Shown here in pieces: positions 51,320 through 60,468 of a stretch of DNA of 64,000 nt. The stretch comes from Aquificales bacterium. GTDB taxonomy: Bacteria > Aquificota > Aquificia > Aquificales > Aquificaceae. The notes under the pieces are model-generated. The model was given only the letters and a program-made list of their open reading frames with translations. It was not told the origin of the DNA and searched no databases. The translations under genes were made by a program, and so were the position numbers. Numbering within the stretch: position 1 is the first letter of the stretch; each line of letters starts with the position of its first letter. The stretch lies in contig JALWBR010000038.1 of the NCBI GenBank assembly GCA_027037055.1, positions 1 through 64,000 of the forward strand. Reading direction: 5' to 3'.

Positions 51320-53774
51320 CAATTAACCTCTTTACATCCTCTCTGACCTTTTCGGTAATTTCGTCATATCCTTTACTATCTGGGTAAACTGGGTGTCCTA
51401 ATACTATTTTTATTTTCTTAGGTCTGGGTATTTTGTGTTTAACGGACATTACTTCAAAGGTACCGCATATTGCCACTGGTACAATGGGAACATTAAGCTC
51501 TTTGCTGAGTATGGCAAATCCCTTTTTGAAAGGTAATAGCTGTCCGTCTCTTGTTCTTGCACCTTCTGGAAATATAACTATTATCTTACCCAACCTTAAT
51601 ACCCACGATGCCTTTTGAAGGGATTCCCTTATTCCCTTTTGTACATTTACCGTTATAACATGGGCTAACTTGCCAAATGTTGATGTAAAGGGATTGCTGA
51701 AATAGGTTTCCTCTCCGAGGAAAAATGTATCTTTTGCTATTTCTTCTGGGAGGAGTGCGGACAATACAAAGGAGTCTATGTAGCTTGCATGATTGGGCGC
51801 CAATATAAAGGGTTTATCGGGCAGTTTTACATCCGGTGGTATTACAATTTCCGCCCTGTTGTATAGGATAAAAAACAGTTTAAGGATTTTTCTTCCGAGC
51901 CAGAATATGAAGGGGTAGTCTTTCAGAGGAGGTATTTCTGCATCTTTTAATATTTCCTTCCAGTTTACCGAAGTCGGCTCTTCTTTTATTTTTTTAGTTT
52001 CTATAAGATTTAAAAGGGAAGCGACGGTCATATATTTAGCCAATTCTTCCTCTTTTATCTCAACACCGAAGGTCTTTTCTATAAAGGTTTGTAGCTCTAC
52101 CTTACCCAAGGAATCCAAGCCGAGGTCAACCTCAATATGATCCTCCGGATACACCTCTTTACCCGTCAGCTTTTCAAGGAATTCCTTAAGTTTCTTTCCT
52201 GCTGGGCTTTCTAATATTTTCTCCTCAGTCTTCTTAGGTTTGGAAACGGATGTTTCGGCGAACTCCTTGAGCATAAATCTCTTTAATTTACCAAGTCTTG
52301 TTTTGGGAAGCTCTCTGTTAACTATAGTTATACCTTGTATCCTTTTCCATTCTGGTAGCTTTCTGTTAAACCTATCTATTACCTCCCATTTTATATACTC
52401 GTGAATGTTTACAACACCGAGTTCCCTTAGCTTTTCAAAGTCAGGGTATATTATTGCGTGTAGAGTGTCGTTCTGTTCAACTATTCCTACCTCTTTTATT
52501 AAGCTTGAAGCCTTTAAAAGCTCTGTTTCTATCTCCTCTGGGTTTATGTTCTTACCCGAACTAAGTACTATGATATCCTTTTTCCTCCCTGTAATGTAAA
52601 GATATCCCTCATTGTCCATGTATCCAAGATCACCCGTATAAAGCCATCCGTTTTTTATAACTTCCGCTGTTTCTTTTTCCTTCTTGTAGTAACCCTTCAT
52701 AACATTGGTTCCCCTAAGGAGAACTTCTCCCTCTTCGGAGATTCTTACCCTTACATCCCTTATGGGTATTCCTACAGAACCGAGCTTAATCCTATTTGGC
52801 GGATTTATGGTTGCTATAGGGGAGGTTTCCGTCAAGCCGTAGCCTTCTATGATGGTAAATCCGAGATCGCTCAGATCCTTGGCTATCTCTAAATCAAGTT
52901 TGGCGCCCCCGCTGACAAAATACTTTATATTACCTCCGAAGGCGTCGTGTACCTTTTTGAATACTAACCTTTTTATCTTTTTTGAGGGAATGGGTCTTAG
53001 AATTCTAAATATAGTTTTAGCCACCGGATTTTTATTTATCTCTTCAAATATTTTCCTGTGAAACAGGCGATAAAGCCTCGGTACTCCTATGAGTATTGTA
53101 ATTCTATATTTTTTAAGCTTTTCCATTATGTCTTCGGGTGTAAGCTTATCAAGGAATACTATTGTTGCACCTATGTAAAGGGGATATATCATGGATGTTA
53201 CCAAAGGGTAGGCGTGGTGAAAGGGCAATATGGCAAGGGTCCTGTCTTCCTTCGTTGCTACTTTAAAATCATCTATACCATATATGTTTGAGAGAATATT
53301 TTTGTATGTAAGCATAACACCCTTTGGTTTACCCGTGGTTCCCGATGTGTAGAGTATGAGGGCGGTATCATACTTTGACACATTTATGCTTTTTTCTGTT
53401 GGCTTGGGATAGAGGAAGTTATCAAAATTAACCGCATCAATTTTTATATCTCCTTCTTCTATAGCTTTAAACAGGGCGTCCTTGGTTGTGTCCGAATAGA
53501 ACACCATTTTCGGTGTGGCATCCTTGAGTATATACAAAATCTCTTCGGGTGAAGACATAAAGTCTATGGGTACGACAATCCCTGCCCTTTTAAGGGTGGC
53601 GAAAAAGGCATACACCCACTCGGGTCTGTTTTCCGATATTATCGCAACCCTATCCCCCGGTAATATATCAATTAGAGTATTCAGGCAGTTTATTCTGTTT
53701 ATAAGCTCCCTGTAACTTATATTTTCTCCCCCGTATATAAGGGCAGTTTTACTGTGATCTTCTATTTTTATCAT
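51303..53774 (-). CDS. Three-domain acyl ligase - acyl carrier protein - lysophospholipid acyltransferase
   Basis: 823 residues in one chain. Residues 1-500: AMP-forming ligase with P-loop 'ALILYTSGTTGKPKGVMLTY' (~140-157), 'GLTETSPIATINPP', 'YTGDLGYMDNEGYLYITGRK' and a closing 'KTRLGKLKR'. Residues ~520-600: acyl carrier protein with 'DLGLDSLGKVELQTF', phosphopantetheine Ser555. Residues ~620-823: PlsC-type acyltransferase with 'APNHASYIDSFV' (HX4D), 'FPEGARTRDGQLLPFKKG' and 'VPIVPVAI'. E. coli Aas joins ligase and acyltransferase but in another order and without its own ACP. A TATAAT ends 10 nt before the ATG. Confidence 0.9.
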   Translation of the reverse strand: MIKIEDHSKTALIYGGENISYRELINRINCLNTLIDILPGDRVAIISENRPEWVYAFFATLKRAGIVVPIDFMSSPEEILYILKDATPKMVFYSDTTKDALFKAIEEGDIKIDAVNFDNFLYPKPTEKSINVSKYDTALILYTSGTTGKPKGVMLTYKNILSNIYGIDDFKVATKEDRTLAILPFHHAYPLVTSMIYPLYIGATIVFLDKLTPEDIMEKLKKYRITILIGVPRLYRLFHRKIFEEINKNPVAKTIFRILRPIPSKKIKRLVFKKVHDAFGGNIKYFVSGGAKLDLEIAKDLSDLGFTIIEGYGLTETSPIATINPPNRIKLGSVGIPIRDVRVRISEEGEVLLRGTNVMKGYYKKEKETAEVIKNGWLYTGDLGYMDNEGYLYITGRKKDIIVLSSGKNINPEEIETELLKASSLIKEVGIVEQNDTLHAIIYPDFEKLRELGVVNIHEYIKWEVIDRFNRKLPEWKRIQGITIVNRELPKTRLGKLKRFMLKEFAETSVSKPKKTEEKILESPAGKKLKEFLEKLTGKEVYPEDHIEVDLGLDSLGKVELQTFIEKTFGVEIKEEELAKYMTVASLLNLIETKKIKEEPTSVNWKEILKDAEIPPLKDYPFIFWLGRKILKLFFILYNRAEIVIPPDVKLPDKPFILAPNHASYIDSFVLSALLPEEIAKDTFFLGEETYFSNPFTSTFGKLAHVITVNVQKGIRESLQKASWVLRLGKIIVIFPEGARTRDGQLLPFKKGFAILSKELNVPIVPVAICGTFEVMSVKHKIPRPKKIKIVLGHPVYPDSKGYDEITEKVREDVKRLIDDCKI

Positions 53775-53785
53775 ACATTTAAGAA

Positions 53786-55843
53786 TTATATGAGTTTTTC
53801 AACGGGCATACCCAGGTAAAAGCCTTGTGCATAATTTATACCTATTTTCTTCAATATTTCAAGTGTTTCCTTATTTTCCACACATTCCGCTATTGTCTTT
53901 ATATTAAGTTTTGAACATAAAAACTGGATACTTTCAACAAAGGCGATATCTTTATCCCCTCCGAGATAAAGCTCCTTTATGAACTCCCCGTCTATCTTTA
54001 CAAAGGATGCGGGTATGTATTTAAGGTAGTAAAAGGAAGAGTATCCACTTCCGAAGTCATCAATGGCAAGTTTAAATCCTTTATTTGTAAGGTTTACCCT
54101 AATATCTTGAAGAACGAGCAAAACATCTACAGCCGTCTTTTCTGTAATTTCAAAAACAATTTCTTCAGGCTTTACTTTATACTCTTCAACGATATTAGCT
54201 ATGTACTCCATGAAATCCTTATCCTTTATTTCCCTTCCAGAAAGGTTTATAAATAGTAGTTTGTCAAAATTTGTTTCTACTTTCTGTTCAAGGGCTTTCC
54301 TTATTATTATCCTGTCAATGTCCCTTATGGTTCCCAATCTTTCCGCCATATCAATGAACCTGCTTGCACTTGCCACATACCCTTCATGGTCTATGAGCCT
54401 TGACAGAACTTCATATCCTATTACCGAGTGATTTTCAATGTTAAAGATGGGTTGGAAGAATGGCATTAGCTTACTTTCATCTATACTTCTGAGTATAAGT
54501 CTGTATTTTTCGTTTTGATTTTCAAGGGAGAATTTAATATTCTGCGGATCCAATATAATAACCATATTTTTACCCATATCTTTTGCCTTGTACATAGCCA
54601 AATCTGCGGCTCTTACAAGTTCTTTGCTTGTTGTACCGTGGGTAGGAAATTCAACTACTCCTATGGATGCCCTTATAGATATAAGGTTTCCATCAGGCAC
54701 CGCAACTTTTTTTTCATTAAAAGCCTTCAGTATCCTTTGAGCAACCTGCTTTGCTTTATCTATGGGTGTTTCACTGAGAATTACACCGAATTCATCACCG
54801 CCTATCCTCGCTACTATATCGCCTTCCCTGAGAACCTGTTTTAAAACGCTGGCTACTTCTTTTAAAAACAGATCACCTATATGATGCCCGTAAGCGTCAT
54901 TTACATATTTAAAATTATCAAGGTCTATCATCATGAGGGAGAATCTGTAGCCTTTCCTTTTTGCCCTTGTTATTTCGTAATTTAAGAAACTATCAAACAC
55001 TCTGCGGTTAAAGAGTTCGGTAAGGGCATCCCTTTCCGCCAAAAATTCAAGCTCGGATATTGCGGTACTTAACGCCTTGGAAGAGCCTATAATAAGGCTC
55101 ATTAGCGATATAATAAAATTCACCGCTTCCTCTTCCTTGGGTAGAAGGGGTTTCTCAATAAATTTACCTATTCCCAAAACTCCTCCCACATTAGGAAACT
55201 CGGGTAAGAACTCCCTGAACTTTATATATATCTCACCACTTTTAGGTACTTCCTCTCCACCTACATGTCTGTTTATCCACTTTACCTTTGTATTTTTTGT
55301 ATCTGTGAACATCCTTATTATCTTAAGAATCTCCTTCTTTACCGGTTTTATGTCTTTTATATCCGCAAAACACATGAGATGGACCTTCACCATATCTTCC
55401 GAAGGTTTGAAAATACCGAAGAAGAAGTGAAAATCAAAAATACTTCTGAGATCTCTTAAAATCTTTTCCGAGAATTTTTCCCAGTTATCAATATTGTCCT
55501 TTGAAAATATAATGTTCTTTATAAGATCATTTTCCTTTTGAAGTAGCTCCTTTTCTATATAACTATCCTTAAGCAATTTTAATATGAAAAGGGACTTTTT
55601 AAGTCCATCCCTTACCAGATCTATATTAGAAAGGGTTGTATCCTTTACATGATCAATAATCGTATCCATACCTTTTTCTAAGCAGATCTCAATATTGCCG
55701 TTACCTGATTCAAGACACTCTTTTAGGGTTATCTTAAATCCTTCAACTACGGAAATATCCCTTAGCATATTCTCAAGGGCTCTGCCGAATTTGTAGGATA
55801 TTTCCTCCTCAAGCTGTTCAAATCCCAAGTTACCGTTTTTCAT
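53786..55843 (-). CDS. Bifunctional GGDEF-EAL cyclic di-GMP protein with N-terminal sensor region
   Basis: 685 residues from ATG 55843 (GGAG 9 nt upstream; a TTG two codons earlier is possible). N-terminal ~270 residues: helical bundle then a GAF-like segment with no ligand residues I can name. GGDEF domain: intact 'ARIGGDEFGVIL' at 348-352. EAL domain: 'EVLSR' at 478-480 in place of EAL, but the metal and catalytic residues remain ('FINLSG', 'VFEITEKT', 'AIDDFGSGYSS', 'VKIDG', 'AECVEN', 'AQGFYLG'). Both activities may be functional. No membrane helix, so cytoplasmic. Confidence 0.93.
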   Translation of the reverse strand: MKNGNLGFEQLEEEISYKFGRALENMLRDISVVEGFKITLKECLESGNGNIEICLEKGMDTIIDHVKDTTLSNIDLVRDGLKKSLFILKLLKDSYIEKELLQKENDLIKNIIFSKDNIDNWEKFSEKILRDLRSIFDFHFFFGIFKPSEDMVKVHLMCFADIKDIKPVKKEILKIIRMFTDTKNTKVKWINRHVGGEEVPKSGEIYIKFREFLPEFPNVGGVLGIGKFIEKPLLPKEEEAVNFIISLMSLIIGSSKALSTAISELEFLAERDALTELFNRRVFDSFLNYEITRAKRKGYRFSLMMIDLDNFKYVNDAYGHHIGDLFLKEVASVLKQVLREGDIVARIGGDEFGVILSETPIDKAKQVAQRILKAFNEKKVAVPDGNLISIRASIGVVEFPTHGTTSKELVRAADLAMYKAKDMGKNMVIILDPQNIKFSLENQNEKYRLILRSIDESKLMPFFQPIFNIENHSVIGYEVLSRLIDHEGYVASASRFIDMAERLGTIRDIDRIIIRKALEQKVETNFDKLLFINLSGREIKDKDFMEYIANIVEEYKVKPEEIVFEITEKTAVDVLLVLQDIRVNLTNKGFKLAIDDFGSGYSSFYYLKYIPASFVKIDGEFIKELYLGGDKDIAFVESIQFLCSKLNIKTIAECVENKETLEILKKIGINYAQGFYLGMPVEKLI

Positions 55844-55876
55844 ATCCAAGCTCCGCTACCCGCGAGGTACTTCCTT

Positions 55877-57046
55877 TTATAATTTATCTTCAAGAAAGGC
55901 AAAGACAATGATAAACCAGAGAATACCCACCCCTATGTTTGTTATAAGCATAAGGCTTACGCCGTATTTTAGGGCTAAACCACCCGCCATACTTCCTACA
56001 AATGCTCCTATAAACTGGCTCGTGTTATAAATACCTGTGGAGAGACCTCTTACATGTTGTGGTGAAAACTTTGAGAGTAAAGAAGGGAGAACCGGTTCAA
56101 GCATGTGAAATCCTATCAAAAACAGGATTATGGTTGCCACCGCTGATATTAATGTTTCCGTAAAAAGGTAGGGTAGCGCGGAAAGGGACAGTACCCCTAT
56201 TCCTATTATTATTGCTTCCTTTAGTTTTTTCCTTTTTTCAGCCCATATTGTAAAAGGTACCATTATAAATATGGAGATTAGTATGGCGGGCAGGTATATC
56301 TCCCAATGCTTTCCTTTTGGCATACTGTGTTTATCTATAAGCTCTATGGGCATTACAACGAATATGCCTACCAATAGTATTCTTTCCAGTAAGGTTGAAA
56401 GGTAGAGTATAAGCAATCTTTTATCCCTGAGAAGTAAACTTATATTCTTTAAAGATACATCTGTGTGATTGTAATGTTTTTCCGGCTCCGGTATTTGGAA
56501 AATAAGGTAAAGTAGAGCTATGAGGGAAAACAAGCCCGTAATAAGGAATATAAAGGGTACCCCGAATTTGCCAGCAAGTAGGGGAGCTATGGTGAGGCTT
56601 ATGCCAAAGGCAAGCCCTATGGTTGAACCTATGAGTGCAAAGGCTCTTGTCCTCGTCTCTTCTTTTGTCAGATCAGCAGCAAGAGCCACCGCGGTTGATG
56701 ATATGGCACCCATACCTTGTATAGTTCTTCCGAGAATGAGTAGCAATATATCCTTTGCCCAAGCTCCTATGAAGCTTCCGATAGCATAAACTATCAATCC
56801 TATACCTATTATTATTTTCCTGCCGTATTTATCAGAAAGGTGTCCGAGCGGTATCTGAAATATAGCCTGTGTAAGACCGTATATGCCTACAGCCAGACCT
56901 ACGAGTATGGGGGAACTTCCCTCCATATCCTTGGCATAAGGGGCGAGGACCGGTAACAACAGAAAAAGGCCCAACATCCTTATGACAGAAATAAGTGATA
57001 TGCCTAAGATGACCTTTCTTTCTTCCTTTGAGAAGCCTTTGAACAT
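55877..57046 (-). CDS. Major facilitator superfamily transporter
   Basis: 389 residues with twelve hydrophobic helices. Motif A appears as 'GHLSDKYGRKIIIGIGLIVY', and 'LGRTIQGMGAISSTAVALAA' resembles drug:H+ antiporter DHA1 proteins such as YajR, but without the C-terminal ferredoxin-like extension of YajR. The substrate is unknown. It starts 3 bp after the stop of the GTPase gene, so it is probably the last gene of the conservon-like operon. Confidence 0.85.
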   Translation of the reverse strand: MFKGFSKEERKVILGISLISVIRMLGLFLLLPVLAPYAKDMEGSSPILVGLAVGIYGLTQAIFQIPLGHLSDKYGRKIIIGIGLIVYAIGSFIGAWAKDILLLILGRTIQGMGAISSTAVALAADLTKEETRTRAFALIGSTIGLAFGISLTIAPLLAGKFGVPFIFLITGLFSLIALLYLIFQIPEPEKHYNHTDVSLKNISLLLRDKRLLILYLSTLLERILLVGIFVVMPIELIDKHSMPKGKHWEIYLPAILISIFIMVPFTIWAEKRKKLKEAIIIGIGVLSLSALPYLFTETLISAVATIILFLIGFHMLEPVLPSLLSKFSPQHVRGLSTGIYNTSQFIGAFVGSMAGGLALKYGVSLMLITNIGVGILWFIIVFAFLEDKL

Positions 57047-57049
57047 TCG

Positions 57050-57598
57050 CTATTGAGACTCCAAATGTTTCTTAATTATATTCAGAAGGGTGAGTAGAAC
57101 ATTTTTTACACTCTCCTTATCTATGGCGGATACACCGACAACGGGAATACCTTCATCATCTTCTATATCAAGGGCTATCTTTACATCTTCTGGGGACCAT
57201 GCATCGGGTAAATCTTGTTTGTTTGCACCGACAACGGTGGGTACGGGAAACCTTGACTGGAAAAAGTTTATTATCTTCCTTGCCTCATGAAAGGAGGCGG
57301 GATCAGTGGAATCTACGAGTATTATAATTCCGAGGGCACCTTCACCCAATATCTCCCACATAAAATCAAATCTCGCCTGTCCGGGGGTGCCGAACAGGTA
57401 AAGTTCATGTTCATCATCTATCTTTATCTTTCCGAAATCCATGGCTACGGTTGTATGGTCTTTTATCTTACTTTCTTCCCCCCTCGTCTTTTTCTCCGTT
57501 GTAACCGTCTTTATCTCGCTTACCGTATTTATAAACTGTGTTTTACCTGCAGCAAATAGACCGGAAATGACGATTTTTATCTTTTTTATTCCCTTCAT
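57050..57598 (-). CDS. Small Ras-like GTPase, conservon CvnD-like
   Basis: 182 residues. P-loop 'SGLFAAGKTQF' (residues 12-22), switch I 'DHTTVAMDFGKI', G3 'LYLFGTPGQARFDFMWEILG', G4 'GANKQDL' and G5 'VGVSAID'. The 'TTVAMDFG...LFGTPGQ.RF.FMW' pattern is that of the GTPases of Streptomyces conservons (CvnD) and the COG2229 group related to MglA. Its neighbours are a DUF4388 protein (4-bp overlap), a roadblock protein (the usual GAP/adaptor fold) and a coiled-coil membrane protein, so this is a signalling or polarity switch rather than a translation GTPase. Confidence 0.87.
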   Translation of the reverse strand: MKGIKKIKIVISGLFAAGKTQFINTVSEIKTVTTEKKTRGEESKIKDHTTVAMDFGKIKIDDEHELYLFGTPGQARFDFMWEILGEGALGIIILVDSTDPASFHEARKIINFFQSRFPVPTVVGANKQDLPDAWSPEDVKIALDIEDDEGIPVVGVSAIDKESVKNVLLTLLNIIKKHLESQ

Positions 57599-58287
57599 AA
57601 CACTTTTATCTTCTCAATAATCTTAGTCAGCAGATCAAGGGTTATGGATAGTTTGGGTTTAACCTCCCTTTTCTTCCTTCTTATAAACCCTGCCGCAAGC
57701 AAGCCGTACAACGCCCTTCCTACGGTGAGATCATCCATTTCCGCAATCCTTTTAATCTCTCCTACGGTTCTTTCACCGTCAACCAAGGATAGCACCTTTT
57801 CTTCTTCTGGTGTCAGTTTTACCTTGCCGAGCTTTTCCTCTACATCCGCGGAGGTTTCAAAGGTAAGCATCTCATCCGATATCTTTCTTTCTATTTCCTC
57901 CGGGGTGAGGGTCCTTGAAGCCCTCATTATAAGTTCTTCTATATGTATATATACGGGTACATCCGAATCATACTTTATAAATCCGAGGGTAAAAGAGAAT
58001 ATACCCTCCCTGTTGTTTAATCTCGGCAAAAAGAATTTTTCAATGGTTTTATATAGTTTATCTTTTGATATTCTTAATTTATTAAGCAGAGAATCAAAAT
58101 GCCTTTCCGCGTAAACCCTGTAAACCTTATCAACGGGTCTTGCGAAGACAAGCTCTCCGTCTTTGACATAATAAGCTACCGTCATATCTTTCCATTCAAC
58201 CATAAGTATTCCACTTTTTCTGTCCCTTGCTATAACCTGAAATATATCAACAAAGTTAAAGGTTGACAGGTCTCCCGTTAGCGCCAT
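57595..58287 (-). CDS. DUF4388 (PATAN-like) protein of the GTPase module
   Basis: 230 residues. The N-terminal ~100 residues begin 'MALTGDLSTFNFVDIFQVIA' and 'RDRKSGILMVEW', the signature opening of DUF4388/PATAN domains often fused to regulators of surface motility and GTPase systems. The C-terminus has a winged-helix-like segment 'LSLVDGERTVGEIKRIAEMD' and 'LTVGRALYGLLAAGFIRRK'. No enzymatic motif. It overlaps the GTPase gene by 4 bp and directly follows the roadblock gene. Confidence 0.8.
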   Translation of the reverse strand: MALTGDLSTFNFVDIFQVIARDRKSGILMVEWKDMTVAYYVKDGELVFARPVDKVYRVYAERHFDSLLNKLRISKDKLYKTIEKFFLPRLNNREGIFSFTLGFIKYDSDVPVYIHIEELIMRASRTLTPEEIERKISDEMLTFETSADVEEKLGKVKLTPEEEKVLSLVDGERTVGEIKRIAEMDDLTVGRALYGLLAAGFIRRKKREVKPKLSITLDLLTKIIEKIKVL

Positions 58288-58647
58288 TTAAAGCTCCATC
58301 ACCTTCCTTAAATTCTCCTGGGATCTCCTTATTTCCATAAGAAGCAATCCGAGTTTAACATTGTTGTCCGCGAGAACGGTAAGTACCGCTTCTTGTCCTA
58401 TCCCTGTGAGTATCACATATCCGGTATCTCCCTTTATCGTTATTTGTTCCAGTGTTCCCTTCTCCAATTCCTCAGCAACTCGTTCTCCGAGGGAAAGGAT
58501 TGCTGCGCTCATTGCCGCTATCCTATCTTCCTCAAAACCTGCACCGAGGGCTGACGCTATAGGGAGGCCGTCAGAACTCACAAGCGCTGCACCTTCAATA
58601 CCCGCGTTTTTTATCAGCTCCTGTAATATGGCTGAATATTTATCCAT
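58288..58647 (-). CDS. Roadblock/LC7 domain protein (MglB/CvnB-like)
   Basis: 119 residues forming a single roadblock domain: 'LIKNAGIEGAALVSSDGLPI', 'ASALGAGFEEDRIAAMSAAI' and 'GYVILTGIGQEAVLTVLADN' with the family's alternating strand/helix pattern. Roadblock proteins dimerise and act as GAP or adaptor for small GTPases of the MglA/CvnD type; the GTPase gene lies two genes away. AAGGAGG precedes the ATG. Confidence 0.9.
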   Translation of the reverse strand: MDKYSAILQELIKNAGIEGAALVSSDGLPIASALGAGFEEDRIAAMSAAILSLGERVAEELEKGTLEQITIKGDTGYVILTGIGQEAVLTVLADNNVKLGLLLMEIRRSQENLRKVMEL

Positions 58648-58660
58648 AAATTAAACCTCC

Positions 58661-59374
58661 TTATATATCCTTAAAAAATTTTAAACTATTCTCAATCTTT
58701 TCTTCTTCATATTTAAGCCTTTCTATCCTCTTCTTGAGATTTTCCACATCCTCCCTGCTCAGCGATTCGCTTTGCTTAACGGTGCTTAGTATTTCATCAA
58801 CTTCCTTTCTCATAGTTTCTATTCCTTCCTTAAGCTCCTTTAACCTTTTTCTGTATGTTTTAAGGACCATATCTGTTACCTGACCGAGGGCGCCTATGGG
58901 ATCAAGCCCTTTGGGAAGATCAACATCGGTATAACCCTCAATGGATTTGGACAAACCTTCTATTGCCTTTGAGATATTATCCGCTATTATATCCAGTTGT
59001 TCTTCAAGCTCCTCCACTTCTTTGGAGAATTTGGTCTCAAGTGTTTTAAGTGTATCATTCACACTTTCAATGATATCCACAGTTTCCTCGGGAATGGGGA
59101 TGGGAACCTCTATATCCCTTTCCTTTTCTTCCATAAGCTCAATCGTGTAAAGCAACCTCCCGACTACTTGATTTATCTTTGCTTTTATATAAACATAGAA
59201 GCTCAGAGATAAAACGAGTACAAAGGTGTAACCGAATATGACGGAGCTTACGGGATCAACCTTGGCGCCGTAATGCAGGAAGAGAGATAGTCCCGTTCCG
59301 AAGAATATCAGTACGAGTACGGAATATTTTAATATCTCACTACCTAAGGATGTAAGTCTTTTAATTTCCAGCAT
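58661..59374 (-). CDS. Coiled-coil membrane protein of the GTPase module
   Basis: 237 residues. Two predicted membrane helices near the N-terminus (~15-33 and ~43-63), then about 170 residues of long charged helix with heptad character ('TLKTLETKFSKEVEELEEQL', 'KRLKELKEGIETMRKEVDEI', 'ENLKKRIERLKYEEEKIENS'). No enzymatic motif. As the first gene of the module it may anchor the roadblock/GTPase pair at the membrane, where conservons have a sensor kinase (CvnA); this role is inference. It overlaps hemW by 31 bp. Confidence 0.65.
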   Translation of the reverse strand: MLEIKRLTSLGSEILKYSVLVLIFFGTGLSLFLHYGAKVDPVSSVIFGYTFVLVLSLSFYVYIKAKINQVVGRLLYTIELMEEKERDIEVPIPIPEETVDIIESVNDTLKTLETKFSKEVEELEEQLDIIADNISKAIEGLSKSIEGYTDVDLPKGLDPIGALGQVTDMVLKTYRKRLKELKEGIETMRKEVDEILSTVKQSESLSREDVENLKKRIERLKYEEEKIENSLKFFKDI

Positions 59375-60468
59375 AATTCCTCCCTCGGAAGTTTATTATA
59401 GCACAGCAACTCCGAGAGGATTTCATCCGCTAATAATAAATATCTTTCCTTGATTGAAATGGTGGAGTCCGAAAATTCAAAAAACTCCTTAAGATGTTCG
59501 GGAATAAAAACCGAATCTTTGTTTATCCCTCTCATAGTTCTGAGCCCCAGTATTATGTATTCGGTAAAAAGATCTTCCCGTTTAAGACCAACATAAACTT
59601 CAACTGGCTTTTCTCCCTTTTTTAATCTTTCCACATATACATTAATATTTCTTACATTACTCCACCTCTTGTTATCGGCGTAACTCCATGCGGAAACACC
59701 TATTCCCAAAAATTCCCCGCCTGTCCAGTACATGAGGTTGTGCTTGCATATATATCCATCCTTAGCCCAATTGGATATCTCGTATCTTCTGAAACCCGCT
59801 TCCCTTAACCTCTCTGTAAGTAAATTATGCATTTCCACCAATTCATCCTCGTTCCTTTTAAAATCCTTGTAAATATGGAAGAAGGGAGTATCTTTGTAAA
59901 AGGTTAAAAGGTATGCGGACAAATGTTTTAAGGGCAGGGTGATAAGTATATCTATATCCTTCTCTAAGTCTTTGGCGGTTTGATGAGGATATCCGAAAAT
60001 AATATCCGCGTTTATATTTTCTATACCCGTCTTAAAGGCATCATCCACCCCTTTTATTGCGTGCAAGGGTGTGTGTTTCCTTCCGAGGATGTAAAGGCCT
60101 CGGGGAGAAAAGGTTTGGATCCCGAAACTTATCCTGTTAATTCCTATATCCTTCAGATAGACAAAGTCATCTTTTGTGTAATCTTCTGGGTTGCATTCTA
60201 TGGATATTTCCTTAGGTATTCCCAGTTTTTTATATATATAGTTTAGAAGGGTGTCATAATACCTCGGTGAGATTATGCTCGGTGAACCACCACCTATATA
60301 CAGGGTTTTTATGTTAAATTCGTATTCCCCGAGGTAAATTTCTAATTCCTTTATCAGGTATCTTATATATTCGGAAATGTCATGATCCGATAACTTTACC
60401 GTATAAAAATCGCAGTAGGGACACTTTTCCCTGCAGAAAGGTATATGTATATAAATTCCTTCTATCAT
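59344..60468 (-). CDS. hemW: HemW-type radical SAM heme chaperone
   Basis: 374 residues. 'YIHIPFCREKCPYCDFYTVK' carries C12-x3-C16-x2-C19 followed by the Asp-Phe of HemW. 'TLYIGGGSPSIISP', 'SIECNPEDY', 'RISFGIQTFSPRGLYILGRK' and 'NADIIFGYPHQT' are family motifs. HemW differs from coproporphyrinogen III dehydrogenase HemN in lacking the N-terminal extension, as seen here, and acts as a heme-transfer chaperone. A GGAA-type ribosome binding site overlaps the rodA stop region. Confidence 0.9.
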   Translation of the reverse strand: MIEGIYIHIPFCREKCPYCDFYTVKLSDHDISEYIRYLIKELEIYLGEYEFNIKTLYIGGGSPSIISPRYYDTLLNYIYKKLGIPKEISIECNPEDYTKDDFVYLKDIGINRISFGIQTFSPRGLYILGRKHTPLHAIKGVDDAFKTGIENINADIIFGYPHQTAKDLEKDIDILITLPLKHLSAYLLTFYKDTPFFHIYKDFKRNEDELVEMHNLLTERLREAGFRRYEISNWAKDGYICKHNLMYWTGGEFLGIGVSAWSYADNKRWSNVRNINVYVERLKKGEKPVEVYVGLKREDLFTEYIILGLRTMRGINKDSVFIPEHLKEFFEFSDSTISIKERYLLLADEILSELLCYNKLPREELCWKLKDLHP

